Positions 10,935 through 18,190 of a DNA stretch of 64,000 bases are shown in pieces. A model generated the notes under the pieces. The model was not told the origin of the DNA and did not search any database. It saw only the letters and a list, made by a program, of their open reading frames with translations. Source of the stretch: Nitrospira sp. (GTDB lineage: Bacteria > Nitrospirota > Nitrospiria > Nitrospirales > Nitrospiraceae); assembly GCA_016873495.1 (NCBI GenBank), contig VGXC01000006.1, positions 34,276-98,275 on the forward strand, written 5' to 3'. Position 1 is the stretch's first letter. Each line of letters begins with the position of its first letter. The translations under genes were made by a program, and so were the position numbers.

Positions 10935-11162
10935 TCCGGGGAGGTCTTCTGGCTTAGGGTTCGACTCTACTCCCCGCGCCTTCCCATCTTCAAACCGTGA
11001 TCGGTGATGTGTGATGCGTGATGCGTCAGAGGAGTTTCTTGCTCAGCTCTGAACCGATCACAGATCACTCGTCACGCGTCACCGTCCTACCGACAGTGGC
11101 TTCCGCGGGTTTCGTCCCCATTACAGCGGCGGGACCGCGAGGGAGTTGCACCCTCTTCCCTT
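10935..11162 (-). promoter_or_regulatory. Cobalamin riboswitch upstream of btuFCD
   Basis: Minus-strand order: GGGAAGAGGGTGCAACTCC, CCCGCCGCTGTAATGG, variable arm, GGGAAGGCGCGGGG, then TAAGCCAGAAGACC as the B12 box. A terminator follows 60 nt downstream and a promoter lies just upstream. The variable arm carries a 91-bp heptamer palindrome nearly the same as in the btuB riboswitch. Confidence 0.92.
10996..11086. repeat. 91-bp heptad-phased palindrome inside the btuF riboswitch
   Basis: Thirteen 7-mers in phase (CGTGATC, GGTGATG, TGTGATG, CGTGATG, CGTCAGA and so on, to CACTCGT, CACGCGT, CACCGTC). It aligns unit for unit with 7488-7578, including the core units CTTGCTC and AACC. Confidence 0.85.
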
Positions 11163-11190
11163 GACCCGGAGGTTATGGTTTGTGGGGCCC

Positions 11191-11220
11191 ACTCTAGGGG
11201 AGGGCTCGGACTCCTGTCAA
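11191..11220 (-). promoter_or_regulatory. Sigma-70-type promoter for the btuF riboswitch transcript
   Basis: TTGACA (11220-11215), 18-nt spacer, TAGAGT (11196-11191), placed about 30 nt before the riboswitch 5' end. The remaining spacer up to 11438 shows no further feature I can support. Confidence 0.65.
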
Positions 11221-11438
11221 GGCCAATTTCCAGCGCGTGCGCTTCGTCCGCCACTGCCGAACTGCCGTGCCTTCACTTACAACGGCCCCGCTCACCCCAG
11301 TCGTCTCTCCGCATCGCAAAAAATCGTGCGATCATTGGACTCGCAGACACAAGCACAGTAATATGCACCCTGTCAGGCCCATGCACTGGCCCGCGGCCCC
11401 CGACGCGAAGAGGGAAGCAGCCGGCGATCTAGCCATTC

Positions 11439-12848
11439 ATGAAAAAGCCTTTCCTCCTCATCGTTCTCCTCGCGCTCCTTGTAATATTGCTCGATCTCGT
11501 GCGGAGCATATGGCTCGGCACCGGCGAGCCGCCGAGCGAGGCCTACAAGGCCTTACTGACGTCACCGCCACGGACCGCCTTAGATCCGAAGAGCAACGCG
11601 TATCTTCTCCTGTTGGGATTTTCGGCAAGCCCCACGGCCGACCCGGTGCACGTGGGCCACGACATGTGGCTGGAAGTGGAAAGCGATCGCGGGCATCGTC
11701 CCTTCGACTACGGCAAAGAGTCCCGGTCGGAGATGCGGATTGCGGAAGAGACACTGGAGACGCTGCGGGCCAAGGCCCCGGCGGGAGCGATCAACCAGCT
11801 CCGCGCTCTGGCCGATCCCGCCAAAAATCTGCTGCCTCCCCATGCCCTTCTGATCGACCGCTATCGTCAATGGGTGACGCTCCCGTTTGACGATTGGGGC
11901 TATGGCCACCCGGGAACCCCCAGACTGGCGGATCTCTATGCCGCGCACCGGCTGTACTTAGTGGAAGCCTGGGCACAGGACACGTCAACCGCCCTTGACC
12001 GGCTGGGCAAAGATCTTGCGGCTTGGCGCGGGGTCCTGGCCAATGCAAAAACCCTGCATCTCAAGGTTTTTGCCGCCGCGATCGTGGATGAAGATGCGGC
12101 TCTCGTATCCGAAGCGCTCAATCTCCCCGACTTCGACGTGGCGCTCCTCCCGCGCTTGGACCCGTTGGTGCGCCCCCTGACGCCGACGGAACGATCCCTG
12201 CGCTGGCCCATCCAAAACGAATTCATGGTCGGGGTCTCGCTCTTCGAACATCCGTTGACGAGCGCAGCGGCGCAGCTTCAGCCGGAATCGGACGCCCAGC
12301 AGCGCTGGACCGCCGCCCTGGCCGGTATGGCCGCCGACTCGTTTCAATCGGTCGAACAGCCCATCCCCGCCAACATGTTCTCCCGCTCCCCCATGCAGAG
12401 GCAACGGACGCTGAATATCTATGCCGCCTTTTGCGAAGCCACGATCAAAGCGGCCGATCAGCCGAACAGCCCATTTCCCAAACTGCTCGACATGGCTCGG
12501 CTGACCCACCGCCGGATTCTGGATCACTTCGTGAATCCGATCGACAATTTCTTCGCTTCCGTGCCGGAGCCGGCCTGGGCTCCCTTTGCGGACCGGCTGT
12601 TGCGCACCGACGCGCGGCTCAAGCTGACCGCCCTGCACGCCAGATTGCACCGGCCGGGACGGGATCTTCCGATGGCCTCCCGCATCGTCCAAGCCGGGTC
12701 TGCATTCTACGATCCGTTCTCCGGCTTCCCCATGCTCTGGTCCGCCGCATCGGACAAGCTCTACAGTGTAGGGGAAAACCGGGGCGACGACGGCGGCGAC
12801 GAGCAGCGAGACATCCCAATTGTCATCCTCCCGGCCCAGTCCAGGTAG
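11439..12848 (+). CDS. Hypothetical membrane-anchored protein
   Basis: Protein of 469 residues that I do not recognise. The N-terminus is a short basic start followed by one hydrophobic segment (about residues 5-25, FLLIVLLALLVILLDLV), so it is anchored with the bulk outside the cytoplasm. The body is mostly helical with no motif I can name. The last 45 residues (YDPFSGFPMLW, LYSVGENRGDDGGDEQRDI) resemble the C-terminal substrate- or calcium-binding tail of type II secretion pseudopilin-like proteins, which is suggestive only. It is one of few plus-strand genes here and is not in an operon. It starts 219 bp from the btuF promoter, reading the other way. Confidence 0.7.
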   Translation: MKKPFLLIVLLALLVILLDLVRSIWLGTGEPPSEAYKALLTSPPRTALDPKSNAYLLLLGFSASPTADPVHVGHDMWLEVESDRGHRPFDYGKESRSEMRIAEETLETLRAKAPAGAINQLRALADPAKNLLPPHALLIDRYRQWVTLPFDDWGYGHPGTPRLADLYAAHRLYLVEAWAQDTSTALDRLGKDLAAWRGVLANAKTLHLKVFAAAIVDEDAALVSEALNLPDFDVALLPRLDPLVRPLTPTERSLRWPIQNEFMVGVSLFEHPLTSAAAQLQPESDAQQRWTAALAGMAADSFQSVEQPIPANMFSRSPMQRQRTLNIYAAFCEATIKAADQPNSPFPKLLDMARLTHRRILDHFVNPIDNFFASVPEPAWAPFADRLLRTDARLKLTALHARLHRPGRDLPMASRIVQAGSAFYDPFSGFPMLWSAASDKLYSVGENRGDDGGDEQRDIPIVILPAQSR

Positions 12849-12901
12849 CCGACCCGGCCGGCTTCACGGAAGCCTCCCCGCCTTGTACTCCCCTTGCTGC
12901 C

Positions 12902-13156
12902 TTATCCGTACTTGATTTTGAGCGCCAAAATGGCCCCGGCCAGCACCAGCGTGACGACGTTGGCCACGATGACCGGGATGGAATGGATGAGCAGGCCGTA
13001 GACAAGCCACAGGAATACGCCGGTGCAGAAGGTCGCTAGCATGCCGAACGACATATCCCGCGCCGACTTGGTTTTCCAGGTCTTGATCAGTTGCGGGCAA
13101 AACGCGATGGTGGTAAGTGTGCCCGCCGCCAAGCCAAGAAACATGATCGGGTCCAT
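12902..13156 (-). CDS. SemiSWEET-type small transporter (PQ-loop)
   Basis: Protein of 84 residues with three hydrophobic helices, matching the bacterial SemiSWEET (MtN3) family, which transports sugars as dimers. The PQ motif is in FCPQLIKTWKTKSA at about residues 19-32, and the second helix pair shows the SFGMLATF and FLWLVYGLL pattern. The substrate cannot be read from sequence. It stands alone between an unknown plus-strand gene and a DCC-family gene. Confidence 0.88.
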   Translation of the reverse strand: MDPIMFLGLAAGTLTTIAFCPQLIKTWKTKSARDMSFGMLATFCTGVFLWLVYGLLIHSIPVIVANVVTLVLAGAILALKIKYG

Positions 13157-13231
13157 AACGTCCTATTCCCGCCTCTGTGCGTGAAGATGTGTCGTGAGAG
13201 AATAGAGGGTGTCCAATCCGCGCACAAGCGC

Positions 13232-13642
13232 CTAACCCGATGGGATGTCTTTAAAAGAAACCGGCCCGAAGAGTTGGTACCGATAGCGGGCCACGATACG
13301 GTAGACGAGCAAAGCCAACGGGCGCGCGAGCGGAACTTTGAGCAGCGCCAGCCAGAAACGCCCGCCGCGCAAACCGGGAAGCAACGGGAGGAAGGCATCG
13401 AGCCCCCGGCTGATCCGACCATCCCGTTCGACCAGAAACGCCACATCCGGCCGGCCCGGCCTGTAGTCGGCGCCGAGATGACAAGCCGCCTCCTCGCTCT
13501 GATACGGGATGAAGCGAACCGTTGGCTCGCCGCCAAGCCGCTCCAGGCCGGCTTTTGCGGTGACGCAGAGGCGGCACTCGCCGTCATAGATCAGGGTGCG
13601 CTCCGGCCGGCTCTCGCCGTCCTTCTGGACGATCTGCCCCAT
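13232..13642 (-). CDS. DCC-family thiol-disulfide oxidoreductase-like protein (DUF393)
   Basis: Small protein of 136 residues with the DUF393 signature LIYDGECRLC (Asp followed by CxxC), VRFIPYQSE, and the later AFLPLLPGLRG and RYRYQLFG segments. The family is thought to be redox-active but has no settled substrate. The ATG at 13642 has GGGAGGAGC immediately upstream and is preferred over an in-frame ATG 63 nt earlier. The gene follows the repeat at 13737-13860. Confidence 0.85.
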   Translation of the reverse strand: MGQIVQKDGESRPERTLIYDGECRLCVTAKAGLERLGGEPTVRFIPYQSEEAACHLGADYRPGRPDVAFLVERDGRISRGLDAFLPLLPGLRGGRFWLALLKVPLARPLALLVYRIVARYRYQLFGPVSFKDIPSG

Positions 13643-13736
13643 GCTCCTCCCTGCAGAGGCCTTCACACTAGCAGTCGCGCTGCCATCAGGCAACTGTTGC
13701 CGCATGGATTCAGCGAAATCTTACCTCAAGACCCCA

Positions 13737-13860
13737 CAGGATGGTCAAACAGGCAGGCCAGCGAGGCCGCAGGAAGCGAGGTCCCCGAGGCGTACTGAAA
13801 AAGTACGTTGCGGGGTTCGAGCGACCGAGAACAAAGCTGGATGCCTGTTTCAACATCCTG
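13737..13860. repeat. Palindromic interspersed repeat, short form (124 bp)
   Basis: Terminal inverted repeats CAGGATGGTCAAACAGGCA and TGCCTGTTTCAACATCCTG, with internal GCGAGGCCGCAGGAAGCGAGG, CCCCGAGG, a CGTACT hairpin with AGTACG, and GGGGTTCGAGCGACCG plus GAACAAAGCTGG. It is the second copy of the element at 3184-3373, lacking that copy's longer middle. Confidence 0.8.
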
Positions 13861-13873
13861 CTATAGTCGCCCC

Positions 13874-14287
13874 ATGTCCATCCCTCGAATCATGGCCCTC
13901 CTGCTCGCCATCCTAATCGCATTGGCCGTTTTTGCCACGCCAGGATCGGGAGCCGGCGGACACCTCATCCGATACGGGTTTCTTTACGGCCTGCCGCTGA
14001 TCTTGATGGGCTTGCTGCTGGCCCAAGTCCGCTGGGCCTTGATGGCGGGAGTCATGTATGGAACCGTAGGCTTGGCCTTGGATATCTCCACGGCGGTGCA
14101 AGACCTGACCAAGACCGACGCTGGGGTTGAAGCGCTGCTGATCAGCGGCGCGAGCGGGCTGATGAATTTTTTGCTGATTGTCCTCGGCGGGCGCGGCTTC
14201 TTGGACGTCGGACCGGCAGCGAGGCCTCCAGAATCCCCCCGTCCCAATCCCCTGTCCCCGCCCGGAGCTGGACCGGCCGGACCCTGA
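13874..14287 (+). CDS. Small hypothetical membrane protein
   Basis: Protein of 137 residues with about four hydrophobic segments (IMALLLAILIALAVF, YGLPLILMGLLLAQV, ALMAGVMYGTVGLAL, LMNFLLIVLGG) and a Pro-rich C-terminal tail. No family recognised. The ATG at 13874 lies 13 nt after the palindromic repeat; the frame stays open upstream through the repeat, but that part is unlikely to be translated. Its last 146 nt overlap the 3' end of the convergent methyltransferase gene, and the Pro-rich tail is encoded within the overlap. Confidence 0.65.
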   Translation: MSIPRIMALLLAILIALAVFATPGSGAGGHLIRYGFLYGLPLILMGLLLAQVRWALMAGVMYGTVGLALDISTAVQDLTKTDAGVEALLISGASGLMNFLLIVLGGRGFLDVGPAARPPESPRPNPLSPPGAGPAGP

Positions 14288-15221
14288 CAAATCCCGCCAA
14301 GCGGAGCCAGGTCGTCGTCTCCTTCACCGTGTAGGTGTTTCCACGCTTCGTGAACAGGAGCATGGTGACGGCGAACAAGTTGGCTTCCTGCGGATAGAGT
14401 CCGTCGGCATCCTGCAGGAAGGCATCCTGGATCAGGAGACGCCCGCCCGGATTCAACGCGGCGGCGGCCCGGCGAAAGACTTGTCGGTTCTCTTCCGGCG
14501 AGTAGATGTGCAGCACGTTGGAATACCAGATCACGTCGTACGTGCCCGGGATCGTCTGCCTCACAAAATCCACCGGCACATAGGACAGCCGATTTCCCTG
14601 GGAAACCGTGGCCGCGATCTCGCGCGCCACCTCCAGCGCCGGAGCCCGATCGGCTACCGTCGCCTGCAGCCTGGGGTTCTTTGCCAGAAAGGCCAGCGCG
14701 TAGGTGCCGGGGCCGCCGCCCAGGTCCAAGAAGGTCTGCGCCCCTTTGATATCGACTTGAGCCGCAACCTTGGGGGCCACCTCCATCGACCGATGATGCA
14801 TGGCCCAGGTAAATTCCCTCCGATAGGCCGCCGCGTCCGGCTCGTCGTCTTCCAGCGGCTTGCCGGACCGGACCTGCTCGGTCAAGTGCGACCAGTCCAC
14901 CCAATGATTTTTCAGAAGACGGAGATAGGCCCCTCGATATCGGGGGCTCTTGGCATTGAGCTCGCCCGAACCGAGCGGCCCGTTGCGATAACTGCTCCCC
15001 TGTTTCTTGAGCAGGCCGATGCTGGTTAAATTCCGGCAGAGGATGTCGAGTCCTCGCCGGCTCACGCGGAGCCGCCGGGCCAGGGTCGGAACCGTCCAGG
15101 ACCGCCCGCTGATCACCGTGAAGAGATTCAGCTCTAGGGCCGTGATCAGAATCCGGGGCAACCGATAGGCGGAAACCGCGTCTCGAAAATCCTCGAACGT
15201 GCGGATAGGCGTCATAGGCAC
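14142..15221 (-). CDS. SAM-dependent O-methyltransferase family protein
   Basis: Protein of 359 residues with an N-terminal winged-helix dimerisation domain (about 10-90, LELNLFTVI and LARRLRVSRRGLDILC) and a Rossmann methyltransferase domain with the SAM site FLDLGGGPGTYALAFL, then VADRAPALEVA and DVIWYSNVLHIY. This is the layout of the plant-type O-methyltransferase family, also used by bacterial pigment and quinone enzymes; the substrate is unknown. The basic C-terminal tail of about 20 residues after ILEASLPV is encoded in the overlap with the convergent membrane-protein gene and may be a recent extension. Confidence 0.85.
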   Translation of the reverse strand: MPMTPIRTFEDFRDAVSAYRLPRILITALELNLFTVISGRSWTVPTLARRLRVSRRGLDILCRNLTSIGLLKKQGSSYRNGPLGSGELNAKSPRYRGAYLRLLKNHWVDWSHLTEQVRSGKPLEDDEPDAAAYRREFTWAMHHRSMEVAPKVAAQVDIKGAQTFLDLGGGPGTYALAFLAKNPRLQATVADRAPALEVAREIAATVSQGNRLSYVPVDFVRQTIPGTYDVIWYSNVLHIYSPEENRQVFRRAAAALNPGGRLLIQDAFLQDADGLYPQEANLFAVTMLLFTKRGNTYTVKETTTWLRLAGFVRVRPVQLRAGTGDWDGGILEASLPVRRPRSRARRGQSAKNSSARSRR

Positions 15222-15230
15222 ATTGGAGAG

Positions 15231-15300
15231 GCGTCAGGCGCGAAACGTGAGGCGACAAGATTTCTGTCTCACCTCACTCCTTACCCCTCACGCCTCACGC
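15231..15300. repeat. Heptad-phased palindromic repeat
   Basis: Ten 7-mers in phase (GCGTCAG, GCGCGAA, ACGTGAG, GCGACAA, GATTTCT, then CTCACTC, CTTACCC, CTCACGC, CTCACGC). It fills the spacer and supplies the TGA stop of the gene at 15295-15720. The core ACAAGATTTCT is shared with 18029-18119. Confidence 0.8.
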
Positions 15301-15720
15301 TTTGTTGGCAAATTGCTGCTTACACCAGCGGACGGCTTCCGTCACGTCCTCCAGCTTCGCCAAGTTCACCGGTCGCTGAAACATGACCGCCACATATGCG
15401 TCGGTCATCTCGGTCGCTTCCTCGAAACCGGCGTTCAGGAAGGCTTTCCGGACCTTGGCGACCATCGGCTGCAAATAGTACTTGGCCTGCTTGGCCAGCT
15501 CATCGGTGCCCAAATCCTCGGGCGTGCCGTCGGACAAGAGGCTTTTGACGTCGTCCATATCGATGCCCGTCTGGCAAATCACGCGGCCGTCCGGGGTCAG
15601 CTCCAGCATCCAATTTTCGTCGTCCAGCGCCAAGGCCAGCGCTCCGCCCGGCTCCAGCTCATAGAAGGCCGGATCTCGCCGACACAACTGCGTGCGCGTC
15701 TCCGCCCAGCCCTCGCTCAT
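15295..15720 (-). CDS. Hypothetical protein
   Basis: Acidic 141-residue cytoplasmic protein that I do not recognise. There is no signal peptide or membrane segment. Visible features are a Cys-containing TRTQLCRRDPAFYELEPGG start, ALALDDENWMLELTPDGRVIC, and a C-terminal AVRWCKQQFANKA. It precedes the methyltransferase gene on the same strand and is separated from it by a heptamer repeat that supplies its stop codon. No function can be assigned. Confidence 0.7.
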   Translation of the reverse strand: MSEGWAETRTQLCRRDPAFYELEPGGALALALDDENWMLELTPDGRVICQTGIDMDDVKSLLSDGTPEDLGTDELAKQAKYYLQPMVAKVRKAFLNAGFEEATEMTDAYVAVMFQRPVNLAKLEDVTEAVRWCKQQFANKA

Positions 15721-15743
15721 GCCCCCCTCTCTCCCGGCATCAC

Positions 15744-16538
15744 CTAACCGTGCCCGTTGCCGGCCAGGCGAGTCTGCAATTTTTCCAAGCGCTTTGTGTT
15801 TTCATCCAGCTTGGGCAACTGATACTTGCGATCCATTTGCACGACCAACGCCAGCAGTTCGGCCGCTTCTTTGAGTCGCCCCAGTTCTTCGTAACACTGG
15901 GCCATCACATATCTCGCGCCTCCCGTCCGCAACTCGTCGCCGCTCCGTTCCGCCACCGCCTGGCTCGTCTGGCAACAGGCAAGCGCTTCCTCATAATGTT
16001 TCTGCACCAGATGCGTTCTGGCCATCATGCGCCAGGCATCCGCAATGCCGCCCTGATCGTTCAATCGGCGCATCAAGGCCAGGGACTGATCGTAATAGCT
16101 CAGGGCTTCTTCGCACTGCCCCGTTTCACGGGCCACCAAACCGAGGTCCGAGAACAGCACGGCCAGCCCTAGTTCATCGCGGGACCGCCGCATGATGTCC
16201 AACGCCTCCAGGTAATAGGCGCGGGCCCGATTCCATTCGCCGGCGTCGGCGCGCAGGTTCCCCAGGTTAGCCAGAGTCGTGCCGATGCCCCGGTCGTCTC
16301 CCAGAATTTTTTGCAGTTCGAGCACTTCCTGGTAGTAGGCCTGGGCCTGCTCCCGCCGCCCGCTCACCGCACAGATGTTCCCCAGGTTGCCGAGCGTCGC
16401 AACCAACGCCCGGCGGTCCCCCGTGATCCGGTCGTAATCCAGGGCCTTGGCGTAGCAGACGTAGGCCTCGGTGTAATGGCCGTGCGAGAAAAAATCGTTC
16501 CCCTGGCGATTGAGCTGTTCGGAATGAGTCGGCTGCAT
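15744..16538 (-). CDS. Tetratricopeptide repeat protein
   Basis: About 264 residues made almost wholly of six or more TPR units of the NB-ARC/MalT-like type, for example ALVATLGNLGNICAVSGR, GTTLANLGNLRADAGEW and AVLFSDLGLVARETGQCEEA. Such scaffolds mediate protein contacts; no catalytic domain is present. The ATG at 16538 is preferred to a TTG two codons earlier that would overlap the upstream stop. It follows the beta-lactamase-fold gene by 2 bp and is probably co-transcribed with it. Confidence 0.85.
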   Translation of the reverse strand: MQPTHSEQLNRQGNDFFSHGHYTEAYVCYAKALDYDRITGDRRALVATLGNLGNICAVSGRREQAQAYYQEVLELQKILGDDRGIGTTLANLGNLRADAGEWNRARAYYLEALDIMRRSRDELGLAVLFSDLGLVARETGQCEEALSYYDQSLALMRRLNDQGGIADAWRMMARTHLVQKHYEEALACCQTSQAVAERSGDELRTGGARYVMAQCYEELGRLKEAAELLALVVQMDRKYQLPKLDENTKRLEKLQTRLAGNGHG

Positions 16539-16540
16539 GG

Positions 16541-17137
16541 TCAAACGAGCAGGGTCCGCTCAAGGACCTGTTTGGCGCCGGTGAGGATAGAGGCTCCGTC
16601 TCCTGCGAGGATGGTCTCGAAGTTATACTTCAGAAGCCGCTTGAGCCCTTCCCGAGCCTTGGTCGGATCGGCATACTTTTCGTCCGGCAGCATGGTGAGC
16701 GATCCGGGCGGCTTCCCGATCAAGGCATCGCCCAGGATCAAGATTCCCTTCCCCTGCTGCAGAAAAAGCGCGGACTCGCCGGGCGATTTCTGATCCTTGA
16801 GATGAATCGCCCAGATACCGCCCGGCAGCAATTCCCCGTCTTTGTAGGTCTTGTTGGCCTTGATCGTCATGTGCGGCGCATCGGCCTCCGGCACCATGAT
16901 CTGACAGCCGAACTCGGCCTGACAGACGGCGGTTTCCCGTTCATGGTCCCGGTTCGTGAGCAAGATATAATCCAACTGGCCGCTTTTCCTGATCTGGAGT
17001 TTGTCCTCCGACCCCATGGGTGGCGGATCTACCAGCACTCGATGCTCCCCCACGAACATAAACAGGCCGTTGAAGTTCATCTGCTTCTCTTCCGAGAACC
17101 AGGACCATTGCCAGATGCCGGGGAGGAGTTGTTTCAT
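16541..17137 (-). CDS. Metallo-beta-lactamase-fold protein with degenerate metal motif
   Basis: The 198 residues follow the beta-lactamase fold: GLFMFVGEHRVLVDPPP at the start of the core, YILLTNRDHERETA at the place of the HxHxDH motif, and ILILGDALIGKPPGS near the second Asp. The motif reads TNRDHERE, so the first two His ligands are missing while Asp-His remains. It may bind metal differently or be non-hydrolytic. ATG at 17137 with GGGGAGGAG upstream. Linked to the TPR gene. Confidence 0.8.
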   Translation of the reverse strand: MKQLLPGIWQWSWFSEEKQMNFNGLFMFVGEHRVLVDPPPMGSEDKLQIRKSGQLDYILLTNRDHERETAVCQAEFGCQIMVPEADAPHMTIKANKTYKDGELLPGGIWAIHLKDQKSPGESALFLQQGKGILILGDALIGKPPGSLTMLPDEKYADPTKAREGLKRLLKYNFETILAGDGASILTGAKQVLERTLLV

Positions 17138-17155
17138 GTCCGTCTCGGACCCATT

Positions 17156-17183
17156 AGCTATCAGCCATCGGCTATCAGCTCTT
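17156..17183. repeat. Heptamer tandem repeat
   Basis: AGCTATC, AGCCATC, GGCTATC, AGCTCTT in phase, filling most of the spacer between the small gene at 17186 and the beta-lactamase-fold gene. The array is one-armed. Confidence 0.65.
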
Positions 17184-17185
17184 GT

Positions 17186-17425
17186 TTACAGAGCTGCAAT
17201 GGCGTCTTTCACCACCTTCGTCACCTTCGCGAGAATGTCGGCTTCGTTGGGCAGGTCCAGGATGTCGTCTTCGGGCACGGTGATGAACTTCCGATTGCCC
17301 CCCTTGGTAAGCGAGACCAGGAACATGCTGTTCGACGGCGTCACCGGAATCACCACCTGAACGGCCGCGTCGATCTCCTTGACCAGGCCGAGAAACTTCT
17401 GCTTCCCCGCTTCTATCTCATCCAT
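17186..17425 (-). CDS. Small hypothetical protein
   Basis: Acidic cytoplasmic protein of 79 residues (MDEIEAGKQKF start) with alternating beta-like stretches (AVQVVIPVTPSNSMFLVSL, KFITVPEDDILDLP) and a helical end. Not recognised. The ATG at 17425 has GAAGGGA 9 nt upstream and is preferred over a TTG 33 nt earlier that lies directly against the preceding stop codon. It follows the TlpA-like gene closely, so the two may share a transcript. Confidence 0.6.
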   Translation of the reverse strand: MDEIEAGKQKFLGLVKEIDAAVQVVIPVTPSNSMFLVSLTKGGNRKFITVPEDDILDLPNEADILAKVTKVVKDAIAAL

Positions 17426-17461
17426 CGAGGCGTATCCCTTCTCTGCAACGAACCGCAATCC

Positions 17462-18001
17462 CTACAGGCCGCTCTTTCCGGCTCCGCCGGCCAGCAACTT
17501 ATTCACTTCCTGCAGGATCAGGTCTGCCCCGGCCAGGTCCATATTTCCCACCCGCTGCCAGCGGATGACCCCCTCCTGGTCGATGATGTACACGTTGGGG
17601 ATGAACTTTCCCCCGCCATACAGTTTATCCGTCGTCTTCTTCGGATCGATCAAATAGGGGTAGGTCACCTTGACCGGAAAGGCCGACAGGAACTCCAGCA
17701 CGTTCTCCTTCGAATCGCCCGAGGAATTGACCCCGACGACCGCCACCGGCTTGCCCTGGGTCGCCTCGTGGACCTTCTGCAGGTTGGTCCCTTGCATCAG
17801 GCAAGGCTCGCAGATATGGAACAGCCCCAGCACGACCACCTTGCCTTTGAAACTGTCGAGCGACACGGTCTCGCCGCCGATGGCGGTCAAGGCAAAGCCT
17901 GGCGCTTTCTCCCCGATCTTAAAATAGCTCTTGGCCATGACCGTCGTGATTGCGACCGCCAGCAAGGCGACCGCCAGTCCTATCGTCAGAGAACGCTTCA
18001 T
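17462..18001 (-). CDS. TlpA/peroxiredoxin-like thioredoxin-fold protein
   Basis: Exported thioredoxin-fold protein of 179 residues. Residues 1-23 form a signal peptide or anchor (LTIGLAVALLAVAITTVMA). The fold follows: APGFALTAIGGETVSLDSF, KVVVLGLFHICEPC with the CxxC at about residues 63-66, VVGVNSSGDSKENVLEFL, and the cis-Pro segment KFIPNVYIID. The layout matches AhpC/TSA and TlpA-type thiol oxidoreductases used in periplasmic disulfide reduction or cytochrome maturation; the exact partner is unknown. Confidence 0.88.
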   Translation of the reverse strand: MKRSLTIGLAVALLAVAITTVMAKSYFKIGEKAPGFALTAIGGETVSLDSFKGKVVVLGLFHICEPCLMQGTNLQKVHEATQGKPVAVVGVNSSGDSKENVLEFLSAFPVKVTYPYLIDPKKTTDKLYGGGKFIPNVYIIDQEGVIRWQRVGNMDLAGADLILQEVNKLLAGGAGKSGL

Positions 18002-18028
18002 CGCAGCCTCCTTCCCAAAACCAGATGC

Positions 18029-18119
18029 GGACGGCTGATGGCGTATGGCGGGAATGGATCAGAGAGCGGAACAAGATTTCTCGTCCGGAGCCATCAGCTA
18101 TCGACCATATGCCATACGC
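18029..18119. repeat. 91-bp heptad-phased palindromic repeat
   Basis: Thirteen 7-mers in phase: GGACGGC, TGATGGC, GTATGGC and so on, core GAGCGGA ACAAGAT TTCTCGT, then CATCAGC, TATCGAC, CATATGC, CATACGC. It lies in the spacer upstream of the TlpA-like gene. It has the same unit number as the copies in both riboswitches. Confidence 0.85.
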
Positions 18120-18190
18120 TCCATCTTCTGCGGTTATCCTAGCACGCGAGAATTTTCAGGGGCAACAGCAATGATGGCGGGAAAACCGCG

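Noticed and set aside
14287..15258. 424-residue alternative frame across the methyltransferase gene
   Set aside because: Shadow frame in another phase; the conserved SAM-binding motifs are in the 14142-15221 frame.
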